Shown here one piece after another: positions 40,382 through 51,423 of a stretch of 64,000 nucleotides of DNA (position 1 is the first letter of the stretch; each line of letters begins with the position of its first letter). The notes beneath the pieces are model-generated. The model did not search any database, was not told the DNA's origin, and saw nothing but the letters and a program-made list of their open reading frames with translations. The DNA is from Skeletonema tropicum (Eukaryota; Bacillariophyta; Thalassiosirophyceae; Thalassiosirales; Thalassiosiraceae): positions 1-64,000 of the forward strand of contig CM074147.1 of NCBI GenBank assembly GCA_037178625.1, written 5' to 3'. The position numbers were made by a program, and so were the translations under genes.

Positions 40382-42346
40382 ATGACGAAGCAAGCCATCA
40401 TCATCTTCTTACATCGACTCCTTGTTATCCTGTTAGGGGTAACAACATCATCCATTGTACTTGCCAATGATGAAGCGCAACAACAACAACCTCAATCATC
40501 CTCCACCTCACTCCACAGCGGCGACGGCGTCAGTCGAGAACTACAAGAGAAGCAACTAATCCCCGAAGCACGCATCGTGGGAGGATATCAAGCCAGACCC
40601 CGCCGGTACAAATACTTTGCCTCACTGCAACGACCTCCACTCTTCTCACACTTTTGCGGCGGCACGTTAATCACACCGACATTGGTCCTAACAGCAGCTC
40701 ATTGTTACAAGGAGTTTGAATACTTTGCCGAAATTGATGGAAGGAAATATTTAATGAAGGAACAGATTGTCCATCCGGACTTTGAACGGGTTGGTGTTGC
40801 GCCGAATAATGATGCCATGTTGGTGGTACTGTCCGAATCTGTGGTGGGGGGTAATACTAATGGATATAGTAGTTTCATGATGTTGAATGCCATGCCTGGG
40901 TTTCCATCACCATACACTCCCGTCACTGCAATTGGACGGGGATATACGGATCCACTGGCCAAGTCGGTATCACCCACATTGATGGAGGTGGGATTGCACA
41001 CGATTACCAATGAGGAATGCAAAAAACAGGCTCCGTATGTGGACTATTCGGTTTGGACGCATTATAGAGATATGGTGACGGAGAAGATGATATGCGCGAC
41101 GTCGAATGAATATAAAGACACGTGTAATGGAGATAGTGGTGGACCGCTGTTTGTACGAGGTGAGACTGCCGATTTGGACGTGCAAGTGGGCATTGTCAGT
41201 TGGGGATTTCGCTGTGCGAGTCCTGGCTACAGTGGTGTTTATACTAGAGTATCAGATATTACTGGTTGGATTAATGACGAAGTGACTAGGCTCGCTGGAG
41301 GACGTGTACAGACATATCAGCCCACATATCAGCCAACATATGCTCCATCAGTCAAACCAACGTATATGATAACTCTTCCACCAACTCCTCCACCAACTCA
41401 CGAACCATCGCCTGAACCGACTTCTTCTCCTCCGACAAGTCAACCTTCAACTCCAACAATCATCATCTCGCCTCAGCCAACAACGTCACCTCCAACGACG
41501 GCTGCACCCTCTCCAGAACCAACTTCTGCACCAACAACATCTTTCGAGAATACAGCAGCTCAATATTATACAGCAAGTAGTTCTGCTGGTCCAATCGAAT
41601 GTCCCAGTGTATACGACTCAACCAAAACTGACTACATACAAGGAGATGTCGTATCATTTGTCGGAATCGTATTTTCATGTCTTATTCCAGAGTATTGTAA
41701 TCCTCACGATGATGATGATGTGTCGCCGGAGCTGGTGGAAGGTTTGCAGCTCTGGCGGGATGGGTGGCTTTTCGTGGGGAATTGTGAACAACAAAGTCAC
41801 GACTCTGTTGAGGTGCAGCAGACGACGACAACAACAGCGACAACAACAACAGCGACAACAACAACAGCGACAACAACAACAGCGACAACAACAGCGACAA
41901 CAACACCTCATGCAACTGAAGCTCCTCACTCTCATGAGATTGAAGAGATTGCCGAAGAAGAAAGAAACCAAATCATACAATCACCGATAGCACATCCTAC
42001 TCCATCTCCAACACAGGTGTTTCACCTAGCAGCAAAAGGGTGCCTTCGAAGAAGTGGCAGTGAGCAACTCTTTCACGATGCACAAGTAGAATTATGCTTA
42101 CCCAATGAATACACGGAAAGTCTCAGCGTCAACTGCTGCTCTGGATCATTATTGAATAGTGATCTTGAATGCAGTCGTGAGGGATGCTTTGAGACAATGT
42201 TTTATGCCGATGCGAAATTTCTGTGTAGTAGTCAGGGGAAGAGACTATGTACGAAAGCCGAGTTGGAATCGCAAGTGTGTTGTAGGAATGGGTGCAATTT
42301 TGACAAGCGCATATCTTGGACTTTAGATGTGTGTGAGAATCGTTGA
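40382..42346 (+). CDS. Secreted trypsin-like serine protease with Cys-rich modules
   Basis: 654 residues from ATG 40382, with a signal peptide (AIIIFLHRLLVILLGVTT...VLA). The S1 domain starts at RIVGG (about residue 63). The catalytic triad is visible in LTAAHC, NNDAMLV and CNGDSGGP; the Asp six residues before Ser predicts trypsin-like Arg/Lys specificity, and VSWGFRCASPGYSGVYTRV closes the domain. A P/T-rich linker with YQPTYQPTY repeats follows. Then comes a Cys module (IECPSVYD...FSCLIPEYCN...NCEQQ) resembling small polysaccharide-binding repeats of diatoms, a Thr/Ala run encoded by a 12-bp tandem repeat (about 41820-41900), and a C-terminal domain with twelve or so Cys residues. Likely extracellular or cell-wall associated. 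Confidence 0.87.
   Translation: MTKQAIIIFLHRLLVILLGVTTSSIVLANDEAQQQQPQSSSTSLHSGDGVSRELQEKQLIPEARIVGGYQARPRRYKYFASLQRPPLFSHFCGGTLITPTLVLTAAHCYKEFEYFAEIDGRKYLMKEQIVHPDFERVGVAPNNDAMLVVLSESVVGGNTNGYSSFMMLNAMPGFPSPYTPVTAIGRGYTDPLAKSVSPTLMEVGLHTITNEECKKQAPYVDYSVWTHYRDMVTEKMICATSNEYKDTCNGDSGGPLFVRGETADLDVQVGIVSWGFRCASPGYSGVYTRVSDITGWINDEVTRLAGGRVQTYQPTYQPTYAPSVKPTYMITLPPTPPPTHEPSPEPTSSPPTSQPSTPTIIISPQPTTSPPTTAAPSPEPTSAPTTSFENTAAQYYTASSSAGPIECPSVYDSTKTDYIQGDVVSFVGIVFSCLIPEYCNPHDDDDVSPELVEGLQLWRDGWLFVGNCEQQSHDSVEVQQTTTTTATTTTATTTTATTTTATTTATTTPHATEAPHSHEIEEIAEEERNQIIQSPIAHPTPSPTQVFHLAAKGCLRRSGSEQLFHDAQVELCLPNEYTESLSVNCCSGSLLNSDLECSREGCFETMFYADAKFLCSSQGKRLCTKAELESQVCCRNGCNFDKRISWTLDVCENR
41818..41905 (+). 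repeat. 12-bp coding tandem repeat
   Basis: ACAACAACAGCG is repeated with small changes, encoding TTTA units in the protease linker. Antisense open frames here are artefacts of the repeat. Confidence 0.8.
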
Positions 42347-43916
42347 ACTTTGCGGCAGTTTGATAGGCTGTATAAAATTAATGGTTGAAATAATTTTGAG
42401 TATAGAAGATAGGTTGCTATCGTACTTTACCAATTTGATGAAATCATTTCCAATCAGATTGAAATATCTTCCCAGACCAATGGTGCTCATCATCTAGTTC
42501 GTTTGACTCCTTTAGATTTCATAATGGTCAAAAGATGTGTGTCGCGATTGTATTGGATACATACTATTATTGGGTGCAAATGCTTGCTATCGCCGTGACA
42601 AGTCGGACTGATTAAAGCTGTTGCGAAAATATATGATTATGTGTCGCAATAGTTACTTTGATCTAATGGACGACGGTAATGAAAGACAAGATACCGCATC
42701 ACTTGGTCCTAGTTCTATAGCGACTCATGTTATGGAAGTGACCCCTCATCCTTGACTCTGAGAATCGACTTCTTCGAACACACGACCTTTCACTATACAT
42801 CTTGCTGATGATTCATATCATTGTAGAGTTATTGTTCGGGTTCTTCTTCCACTCTACGGGGGTCACTTCTTGCTGATTAGTTTGCACTTGTGAGCAAGGC
42901 CATATTATGTCGCCACTTTCGAGAATTTAGAATCAGAGGGATATCAATGAAGTGAGAAGTGAGGACCTCTTAGACTGATAGCATTGTTGCGACTTCGATC
43001 TATCATCCTACCACATTAAGGGCTCTTTGAGATGATGTATGTAACTTCTTTCGTAGATCGAAGAATATCCATGCCTGCCATGCATACACGGGTGACATAA
43101 GCTTTCTATCTCAATTCATAGCACTTTGCTCATCTCTTGCTTGCTAAGGACGACTAAACAGGCGGGGCGCGGGGCAATCCGATTTGGAAAGGTACCTAAC
43201 TACGATACAAATGATGTAACATTTGACTTACAGATCGTATGTATTGTCTTCTACTATATCCTAAAATGCGAGCGATGCATGCACCATGCACCATCATGGT
43301 TGCTTTTCTAGATACCTACATATTCCAGAACTAGCGAAGAAAAACCCGATCGATTAGTAGAAGAATGATGTGGAATCATTTAGTACTAATTCCTCTGTTA
43401 CAATCAAAACAAGTGTTACCCAGCTTGTCGGAGTTGTCGGTCATCCTGAACCTGCGCCTGCAGCACTTTTCAGACATTTGTCCTCTCTAATCTTTAGACG
43501 AACACATGTCTTTCAATCGGGGGAGTCGAAAAGGTACTCATATTGTGATATGTCATTTAGTCAATTCCCTTCCGACATTTGGTACTACACCAGTTGCGTT
43601 TGTCCATGAAATTGTAACGAAGTAAGCTAACTTGATGATTCTTCCTGATAACGTGAGGACGAGACAGTCATCTTCTGTCGTCATTCCCTCTTGCTCGTGT
43701 CATTGCAGAAATAGACCAAATTTGGCCGGAACACTTTTTTCATATGTCTCATCAGACCTTTTCGCACGTTGATTCCCTAGCTTACTTCCGGACCTTTCAC
43801 TGGCCTTATTGTCATTGTGCCACCTGCCTGGGTAGTGGGGTCTTCACGTCATTGTGCCAGCTGCTTATTGCATTGTGCCAGCACACCGACCCGAAACAGT
43901 TTCTTTCTCCTCACGC
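42347..43916. repeat. Intergenic region; left block of a segmental duplication
   Basis: No gene was recognised. From about 42962 (CTCTTAGACTGATAGC) to 43912 the sequence is the counterpart of 50520-51360, the region upstream of the second bestrophin gene, with many small indels. 42347-42961 holds nothing recognisable. Confidence 0.75.
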
Positions 43917-44126
43917 CACCCTGGTCCAGCGGCTTCTTAAAAGGTCTCTTCGCCTTTTACCATTTCCCCTCATAATTATTTGTAATTATTTGTTACCTAC
44001 AAGTACTACCTACCTAAACACATCACCAAACCATTTTTGTTAGCCACTCATCACACAAAATCCACAAAATCCATCGCCACCATGGCGGTACTTCGCCGCA
44101 CGCTAGTACCTCAGGGAGTGGTCGGC

Positions 44127-44197
44127 TACCCGGAACAAACACATTAAATCGTCTCTAATACGTCTTTAGAATCGATTTAGTCTGTTTGTTCCGGGTA
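44127..44197 (+). repeat. Hairpin of tandem unit 1
   Basis: TACCCGGAACAAACA (44127-44141) pairs perfectly with TGTTTGTTCCGGGTA (44183-44197), enclosing a 41-base loop beginning CATTAAATCGTCTCTAATAC. The unit starts near 44102 (GCTAGTACCTCAGG). Confidence 0.85.
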
Positions 44198-44486
44198 CAC
44201 AGTCAATATTGAGAGAGCTAGAGAGTATTTTCAGCGGCAGTGTCGTGTGTTGTGGAAATCAATGGGGTCAACAGTACCGACGCTCTTTCTAGGTGAATTT
44301 CTTCATCGACGGTGCCGAGATCACATCCTACCGGTGAATGATTTGTAACATGGGATCTCCGTGGCCAAAGAGACGCACCGCTACCCTGATCCGCTTCGAG
44401 AACTCCTTCGACACGGAGATGCGTCATGTCTGAAATAAATATCATATCGCCACTTCAACATGCGCTAGTACCTCAGGAAGTGGTGA

Positions 44487-44561
44487 ATTACATGGACTTG
44501 ACACATTAAACCGTCTCTTATGCTTCTTTTGAATCGATTAGACCTATCAAGTCCATCTAAT
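44487..44561 (+). repeat. Hairpin of tandem unit 2, with changed stem
   Basis: ATTACATGGACTTGA (44487-44501) pairs with TCAAGTCCATCTAAT (44547-44561), one mismatch. The loop starts CACATTAAACCGTCTCTTAT and aligns with that of unit 1, as do both flanks. When the units are aligned by loop and flanks, six of 15 stem pairs have both bases changed with pairing kept. Confidence 0.8.
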
Positions 44562-45521
44562 TTGAAAGAATTGAGCGATGTAGAGAATATCTTCAGCAGC
44601 AGTGTCATGTGTTGAGTAAAAAAGATCTTGCTGTGGATTGTCACCCTCTAGACCAACGCCTACCTCAAGAGCAGTGCCGATAGCGCATCCATCATGCGAC
44701 CATCATCGCCGAAATGGAAAAGGGCAATAGTAACATCAACAGAGTCAATCGTAGTTATCTACTTGATGCATATCAGAAATTAGAATTAAGATGCTGCAGC
44801 GAAGGGAGGTCGGTTTACTCAACAATCAACAACAGGCATCCTTGATGAATTCGTCACTTTATGTGCTTATGTTAGCATCTGTTGTTATCACAGGGAAAGA
44901 CCCCCAGAAAGACAATAAATATTATAGACGTAGGTGAGATTGTATAGTGCATCCATTAAAAGTTGTGCCGTCAAGAGAATCTGACTTTGTCGCATATGTT
45001 TTAGAAGAGGGAAGAGCTCAATAGAGTGTTGAGTCTTTATCGTGACTTCATGTTATTGCAAAGACGATTCATTACACATGGTTACAAAATAATGTTCATT
45101 AGTATTAATACCTACATATTTGAATTTATTACAATTGAAGGTTGTACCCAAGAGGTTGGTTAACGGTTACAATGACTTAGACACTGAAATCTCACACACT
45201 CTTATTCCATGGTATGGAAGACGATGGCTGTTGATGGTACTGTTTTGCACTCTAGTACATATTATCATGCTGCGTGGGTGTTAAGGGACGGAAGTGACGG
45301 AAGTCATGGTGAAAAGAAGTAGTTCATGGTAGCTCATCTATTAGTCTGCCCTCGGGGGCATGCCCACAAGTTTCTCTAAAATGGAGACAAAAAGGTAAAA
45401 CAGAAAAAAGATGTTATGAAGCAATATCTCGATTTTGGACCAGGGTGACGCATGCTCAAATTATTTATCTTCCACTACAAAAGTTCACACATTATCAAAA
45501 GATCATCAAAATCAAAACATC

Positions 45522-46955
45522 ATGACGTCTCCTACACCATCCCTAACCCTGACTAACACTGAGACATTGTCTAACAATGATAATGCTTCTCAAGATCTCG
45601 AATCAGGAATCAAGCAGCCCACCAGCACCAAAACTGGTACAGGAAAATCAACTCGTTCAATTGCCGAATTGGATGTGAATGAGGAGGATGAGGGAAATGC
45701 ACAGTTCTTTTTGGCTCTTATGTATGAAAGGTAAGTCGTCGTTATAGCGATTTGATGCGTTCTCCCCGAGGAAGTATCGTTTTGCCATATCAATGTTCGT
45801 TTCTGCAAAATGAAAATGAAAGAAAACTCACATGATTGTATGAAATGTTTGCATTTGCACAGCATCGACGACGCAAAGGCGCAGTTTGCCGGAACCGTAC
45901 TTTTCCTATTGGCATGGGCAATCTTATGCTCCTACGGTACGCATACCCTCAGAGCGCAAGCAGCTGCTAACCCGGGCGGCCTCGCGGAACAATGGCTGTA
46001 TGACATTGAGAGTTGTAAAACTGCAGTGTCGGTCCTCGGATCGCTTTTTGTGTTCACTCTTGTGTTCCGCTTCAAAGCTTGTTATGATCGCTGGTGGGAG
46101 GCTCGCTGTATCTGGGTAAGTTGTTGTAGACAAGAATATATGAGAAATAATCAACACTATGTTTCTGACCCAGAGATTTTGCTTCTTACGTAGGGTGACA
46201 TTGTGTCGAAGTGTTTGGAACTTGCGATGATGAACAGTCGATGGTTTGATGATGAAGAGCTTCAGGACAGATTTAGCCGCTTTATCGTTGTCTACAGCTA
46301 TGCTTGTAAGTCTCTACTAAGTGGAAAGTCTTTGACTGCCGAAGGTGAAGATGGACCAGCACTTGTGAAGAGGGGACTCTTGTCACAGCAAGAACTTGAC
46401 ACTATGGAGAGTAGCCCTAGTTGGCAACCGCATTTCTGTCTAGATGTGATCCGAGAAGTCCTCGTTCAACTCCATATGATTCCTGGCGGTAAGGGGCTCA
46501 GGCTGGATGAAACGAACAAGCTACACGGGCAATTGTTTCGTTGTCTTGATAACTCCCTCAAGAATTTGAATGATCTCATCGGAAACTGTGTCCGCGTCCG
46601 TGCCAGTGGCTTGCCAGCAAGCTACGATGCAATCACGATGACCAGCTTCATTATCTTCTTCTTGCTCGCAAGCGTTGTTTGGTCGACTGCAATTGGCTGG
46701 ATGACACCCGTCGTTGTCTTTCTCGCTTCCATGATTATCATGTTTCTCATTGTTATGGGCACAAACTTGGTTGACCCCTTTGGGACAGATAAGGTTGACA
46801 TTCCCATGGCGCGATTCTGTGCCACTATTGAAGCCCAGGTGCAAGCAATTGATCAGAGAAGTAAAGCAATCATTTCACTATCATTGGAGACTGAGCGTCC
46901 CAAGATTGTGCATCGTGAAAGCACTGCTACGTTCCATATTCCAAAACTTAACTAA
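45522..46955 (+). CDS. Bestrophin-like anion channel, copy 1
   Basis: Exons 45522-45730, 45863-46115 and 46194-46955 give 407 residues. Both introns (132 and 78 bp) begin GTAAGT/GTAAGTT and end AG. A cytosolic, Ser/Thr-rich N-terminus is followed by TM1 (FAGTVLFLLAWAILCSYGTH), TM2 (TAVSVLGSLFVFTLVFRF), the family hallmark YDRWWEARCIWG across the second junction, and a hydrophobic pair (FIIFFLLASVVW...VVVFLASMIIMFLIVM). VDPFGTDKVDIPM matches the conserved PFG block after the last helix. Bestrophins form pentameric chloride/bicarbonate channels; diatom members are linked to inorganic carbon supply. No plastid presequence is evident. ATG 45522 is chosen because copy 2 conserves it (MTSPTPSL). 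The 1.5-kb insertion ends 74 bp upstream. Confidence 0.85.
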
Positions 46956-47309
46956 GTTCTCAGCGAAATATATAGGGATAGATGTGGCTGAACTGAGTAG
47001 GTACAATTCAGAAGAATTTAGGGTACAAACAAATGTTAAATATTAAGACGTAATAGTAGAATGATTTGGTACTAATTCCTCTTTTGCGTTTTCGCGACTT
47101 GTTAGTCAATGAGACTTAGCTTGTGTGGTAGTATGGTGATGTATGTCCGCAGTCCGAGCTCCGAGCTCTCTTCCCTTTTTTTGTTTTCAATACTAAACTA
47201 ATCACTTATTATATTTGGAATATCTACTTATGTAGTTGCACTCATCATGGTATTGCAACCTTTTCTCCAGGTATTGTACAATACCTATGATTTGGCACTG
47301 ATTCCTCTG
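46956..47309. other. 3' flank of bestrophin 1, gene-free
   Basis: No gene. Contains TGGTACTAATTCCTCT near 47068 and a related form near 47290, a short motif that also occurs at 43380, 50925 and 53055. Confidence 0.4.
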
Positions 47310-47824
47310 CTACTGGCGGGAACTAAATCGTACCTCGCCCGGTACGAATTATAAATTTTACGCACAAAACACTAACAACATGATAAGAGTCATAAATTTA
47401 ATACCGGCGCAAACAAAATGTGCTAGGGTAAATTTTGTTCTGCAGGCTTGGCGCTAGATATTTTAAATTACCCTAGCTCATTTTATTTGCGCCTGTCTTA
47501 TAAGTATTTGGCCATGATAATCGACGAAAATACATATAGCAGCCTAAACATAGAATCCCAAACAGTATATATACATTATATGATGCAAAAGAGACTATAA
47601 TTCGTCGAGATGGATCACCTATCGACGAATTTGGGACCAATACTGCTATTTCGATCTAGAATGACGCATGTCTACGGCGTATCTGCATGCCTCTGCGCTG
47701 CTGCTATGCGAGTATTACATACAACGTTGACCAGTGGTTCTATCGAAAGCTACTTGTCTATTATCATATTAAGTATGGTCGATTAGTACGATTTATTTCC
47801 GGTACGATTTAGTTCCCGTAGTAG
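47310..47824 (-). mobile_element. Dispersed TIR element with 4-bp TSD, copy B
   Basis: 515 bp beginning CTACTGGCGGGAACTAAATC; the right end is the inverse with a small change (GATTTAGTTCCCGTAGTAG). TCTG flanks both sides (47306-47309 and 47825-47828). It is homologous to 34041-34552 in inverse orientation. A palindromic insert (47406-47492) is specific to this copy, while this copy lacks the insert found in copy C. Confidence 0.85.
47406..47492. repeat. Palindromic insert within copy B
   Basis: GGCGCAAACAAAATGTGCTA plus GGGTAAATTT is inverted as AAATTACCCTAGCTCATTTT plus ATTTGCGCC. Copies A and C lack it. Confidence 0.75.
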
Positions 47825-47828
47825 TCTG

Positions 47829-48379
47829 TTGCTTGCAAACCAAAAGTTACGCTGGGTCTCCTGGCCGAGCCGCATCACAAGCAGCCATGTCATTTTATGG
47901 ACATTCAACCTCAGGTCTTCAGACGCGCCGACGAACTTTCTGACGCCCGACTTCGTGACTTCATCATTTTATTAGATTTGGAATAAAGTACTTCTACTTG
48001 TGCAATACTAAGCAAGTGTGTAAGAGGAGCCTGCCAATGCCAAAAGCAAGTTATCAAGAACGAGTACAAATACAATCATGCCTACGCTAATCCGGACATG
48101 GAAGAGAATCACCCACGTGCCGTTCAAGTTAAGTCATTCGCGGTTGAGGAAACAAGATACAGCGCCTGGGCATACTTCCCAGAATGACTTGGCCGCTCGC
48201 AATAGCCAACTTTGGGAGACAGAGGCCACGTCCTCAAGGATTGCCGAGATGACCAAGAATGTAACATCCATTCTATCTGATGAGGACACAACGTCGCCAC
48301 ATAGAGCATAAGAAGTGTAATCATGATGGAATATTAGCATCACAAAATTCAGACGAGAGAAAGAAACTTCCTGATAAAA
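47829..48379. other. Gene-poor stretch, possible coding remnant
   Basis: Short plus frames (48078-48311) with APGHTSQNDLAARNSQLWET look protein-like but stop at once. They may belong to the C48-bearing element that follows. Confidence 0.3.
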
Positions 48380-49931
48380 AGCCATCAGTAGATCAAGTGC
48401 AAGCACTGGACCTTGGTTCGTGCTCGTCATCGGCTCTGTCCTTCTCTGCGCTCAAGAGATACAGTGAGATGGATCCGATGCAACCTTCCAGACAACAATA
48501 GAGAGACTGTGGGTGTGGTGCCAAATATGTGTGGGTTTAAATCTACGATGAAAAACCCACACCCCTAGATGCAAGACAGGATCATTGAAGATGTTTTATG
48601 TTTTCGATACCCCGCTTGGTCAAAGGGTGGGGAGTGGGACGCTTAAAACTATCTAGACAACCGATGCCGAAAAACCCACACACTGCAATGAGTGCATTGT
48701 TGGAGAACAACCAAAAAAGAACGGCAGGGGGTAGCAAACTTGGACCAGCCACTCACAATAATTGAGGAGTGAAGACACCCGTCTCGACTGTCCATCACCA
48801 CAATGAAGAGCTTTCCCCCCCCCCCTGGCTCCCGGAAGAAAGAGCATAAATAGAGACCTTATTAACGCGCGCGGGCACGCCCACCAGCGGGCTAAGCAGT
48901 CTCTTTGCGGTTTCCCCTATTCTGCTATTGCGGATCGATTTTTTCATAGCTTTATTTCAGTTAGAGAGCAGCTCTCATGGCCAAAAATAAGTTTCAGGAA
49001 GATGTTTAGTACTTATGCATTTCAAGTACTACCAACCTTTCGTCGACTATTGTCGACTCTACTGTACGTTTGCCCTCAAATCCTACCTTTGGCTTCAATT
49101 ACGGGAGTTAGTGGACAAGTGAGGTATCAATGAGCTTCTACGGACAAATTAAATAACATTGACGCTTTGAAATCGGGTCAACATCCTAGTAGTTACTGAG
49201 TTATGGCTAGTCGTAGGGAGCCCATTTTCACCATGGTTGTGTCGTTTTAGATGCCATAATCGGAGATGAGTCAGGGCAAAAGACTTAGTTTTACATACTA
49301 TACGTAGGAATTAGTATTTGAGTGCCAGTTATTGTCACACAGACAGACTAAACCGAACTGTGACGTGTCAAGGGTAAAAACTTCAAGTTAGGCATTGGCA
49401 ACCACTTCAAAGGTACTGGAGCGTAAAAATAGTAATTTTGGGCTCCATAGCGCGATTCTACTAACTAATTACGACGGTGTGCGCTAAAAAAAGAATTGTC
49501 TCAAAATTCGTTCTGGAAGTCACAAAAAGGGGTTGCCAAATTTTTATGTAGGTTTTGAAAGCAAACGTACAGTATGTATGTTGGTTGGCCGAAAATTCCA
49601 ATTCCCCGCTGAGAAATGCATGTGAGAGTACACTGGCTTACACTGGCTTTTTGCCATGTAAAAAACTTTGGCCCTAGCATAAGCTACAGAGCAACCTTCG
49701 AATGCATATCTCGACGAAAACATACGCATTCACCACCTAACTAGCACAGTATATACTCACATAATAGTCACCTAAAGGATAGTATCTCGGGACTAGCATG
49801 TAAACCACTTCACTGAAACTTAATTTTCGGCATTAGACTGGCATTAGAGCGGCTCTCTAACAAAAATCTCACACAAAATTCCACAAAATTGTGAAAAAAT
49901 CGATCCGCATTAGCAGAATAGGGGAAACCGC
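48380..49931 (+). mobile_element. Dispersed repeat with C48 fragment, copy 2, with 40-bp inverted arms
   Basis: The coding block VQALDLGSCSSS...MQPSRQQ (48391-48501) and the 49540-49800 region align with copy 1 (18749-20290). In addition GCGGTTTCCCCTATTCTGCT plus 20 more bases (48907-48946) is inverted at 49892-49931 with one mismatch in 40, and a further GTTAGAGAGC pair lies inside. The inverted-arm element (48907-49931) therefore contains or borders the shared repeat. Confidence 0.65.
48531..48683. repeat. Small inverted repeats GTGTGGGTTT / AAAACCCACAC
   Basis: GTGTGGGTTT at 48531 is inverted at about 48561 and again at about 48673, suggesting a tiny MITE or hairpin cluster. Confidence 0.45.
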
Positions 49932-51423
49932 GAGATGTACAAATTGGACTCAGCGAGGAGGAGTGTGCATTAGACAAGCAAGGCGCAAAGTTCAAACTAT
50001 GTAGCAGGGTAGGATGTACAAGCCATGCCAACGCAAGCGTGGAGGAGTATGCATAAGGCATGGTGGACAGGTCAAACTATGTAAAGCCAAGCGTGGAGGA
50101 GTATGCAGAAGACACGGTGCAAAGACAAAGTGCTGAGTCTGAGTGATTGATGCATCAACACTAATTGAGATGAAGCTGTCAGAGGAAGAGAGTGCATCAT
50201 CACATCATCTGTCAACTCCCGAACGAGTGTCTTTGATGGATTAGGTCCGGTCAGATGAATGTGATTGAAAAGGCTATTAAAGAAGTAAGTTGTTACATGA
50301 TGCAAGAAGCAAGACCAAGATTTGGTGGACACAAAAACAATAATTAACACAATAATGTTCGATCCGTACCAAGAAGACAGGAACGACCATACCACAGCGA
50401 CAGCATCGCTTCTCTCTGCACACGCACGTTATCTTGCGTTGCTCCTTCTTTCATTCATTTACTTCCACTTTTACTCCTTCACAGTCCGAGCTTGCAACCT
50501 CCCTACTTGTACATATCTATCCTCTTAGACTGATAGCGTTGTTGCGCCTTCGATCTATCATCCTACCACATTAAGGGCTCTTTGAGATGATGTATGTAAC
50601 TTCTTTCGTAGATCGAAGAATATCCATGCCTGCCATGCATACACGGGTGACATAAACTTTCTATCTCTCATCATAGCACTTTGCTCATCTCCTCTTGCTT
50701 GCTAAGGACGACTAAACAGGTGGGGCAATCCGATTTGGAAAGGTACCTACTTAACTACAACTGCTGTAACATTTGACTTAGATGCTTCATTGTGTTGTAC
50801 CATCCTAAAATGCGATGCATGCACCATGCACCATCATGGTTGCTTTTCTAGATCCTACATATTCCGTAACTAGCGAAGCAAAACCCGATCGATTCGTAGA
50901 AGAATGATGTGGAATCATTTGGTACTAATTCCTCTATTACAATCAAAACCAGTGTTACCCAGCTTGTGGGCGAAGTTGTCCGGTCATCCTGAGCCGCACC
51001 TCTACAATAGCCTCGGCACATTTTGTCCTCTACAGTCTTTATTTAGACGCACACTGTTTCGAAAAGGTACTCATACTTAGTGTGATATGTCATTTAGTCA
51101 GTTCCCTTTCGACATTCGGTACACTCTACAAGTCGCGTTTGTCCATGAAATTGTAACGAAGTAAGCTAACTTGATGGTTCTTTCTGATAACGTGAGGACG
51201 AGACAGTCATCTTCTGTCGTTATTCCCTCTGAAACTTCCGGACCTTTCACTGGTCATTGTCATTGTGCCACCTGCCTGGGTAGTGGGGTCTTCCAGTCAT
51301 TGTGCCAGCTGCATCGCATTGTGCCAGCACACCCGAAACAGTTTCCTTCTCCTTATGCATGTTCTCATTATTTATCTTCCACTAAACTTCACACAATCAA
51401 AAGATCATCAAAATCAAACTATC
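49932..51423. repeat. Right block of the segmental duplication, upstream of bestrophin 2
   Basis: 50520-51360 aligns with 42962-43912. 50410-50525 (CGTTATCTTGCGTTGCTCC...) also resembles 53110-53250, downstream of bestrophin 2. GGAGGAGTATGCA with neighbouring bases repeats near 50041 and 50094. No gene was recognised. Confidence 0.7.

Larger units (their letters stand above)
43917..45447. mobile_element. 1531-bp insertion with short TIRs and 4-bp TSD, upstream of bestrophin 1
   Basis: The insert begins CACCCTGGTCC and ends GGACCAGGGTG. ACGC flanks both sides (43913-43916 and 45448-45451). The duplicated region at about 51350 is continuous (CTCCTTATGCATG) and represents the empty site. The interior holds two diverged tandem units of about 360 bp, each with a hairpin. 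No intact coding frame was seen; the plus frame through the units is interrupted by TAA in both loops. Confidence 0.85.

Noticed and set aside
41675..41980. Antisense frames made of Cys/Arg or Leu/Ser runs
   Set aside because: They are complements of the ACAACAACAGCG repeat encoding the TTTA run of the trypsin gene.
44218..44445. 75-codon minus-strand frame in the hairpin unit
   Set aside because: Not maintained in the second unit; no start context or domain.
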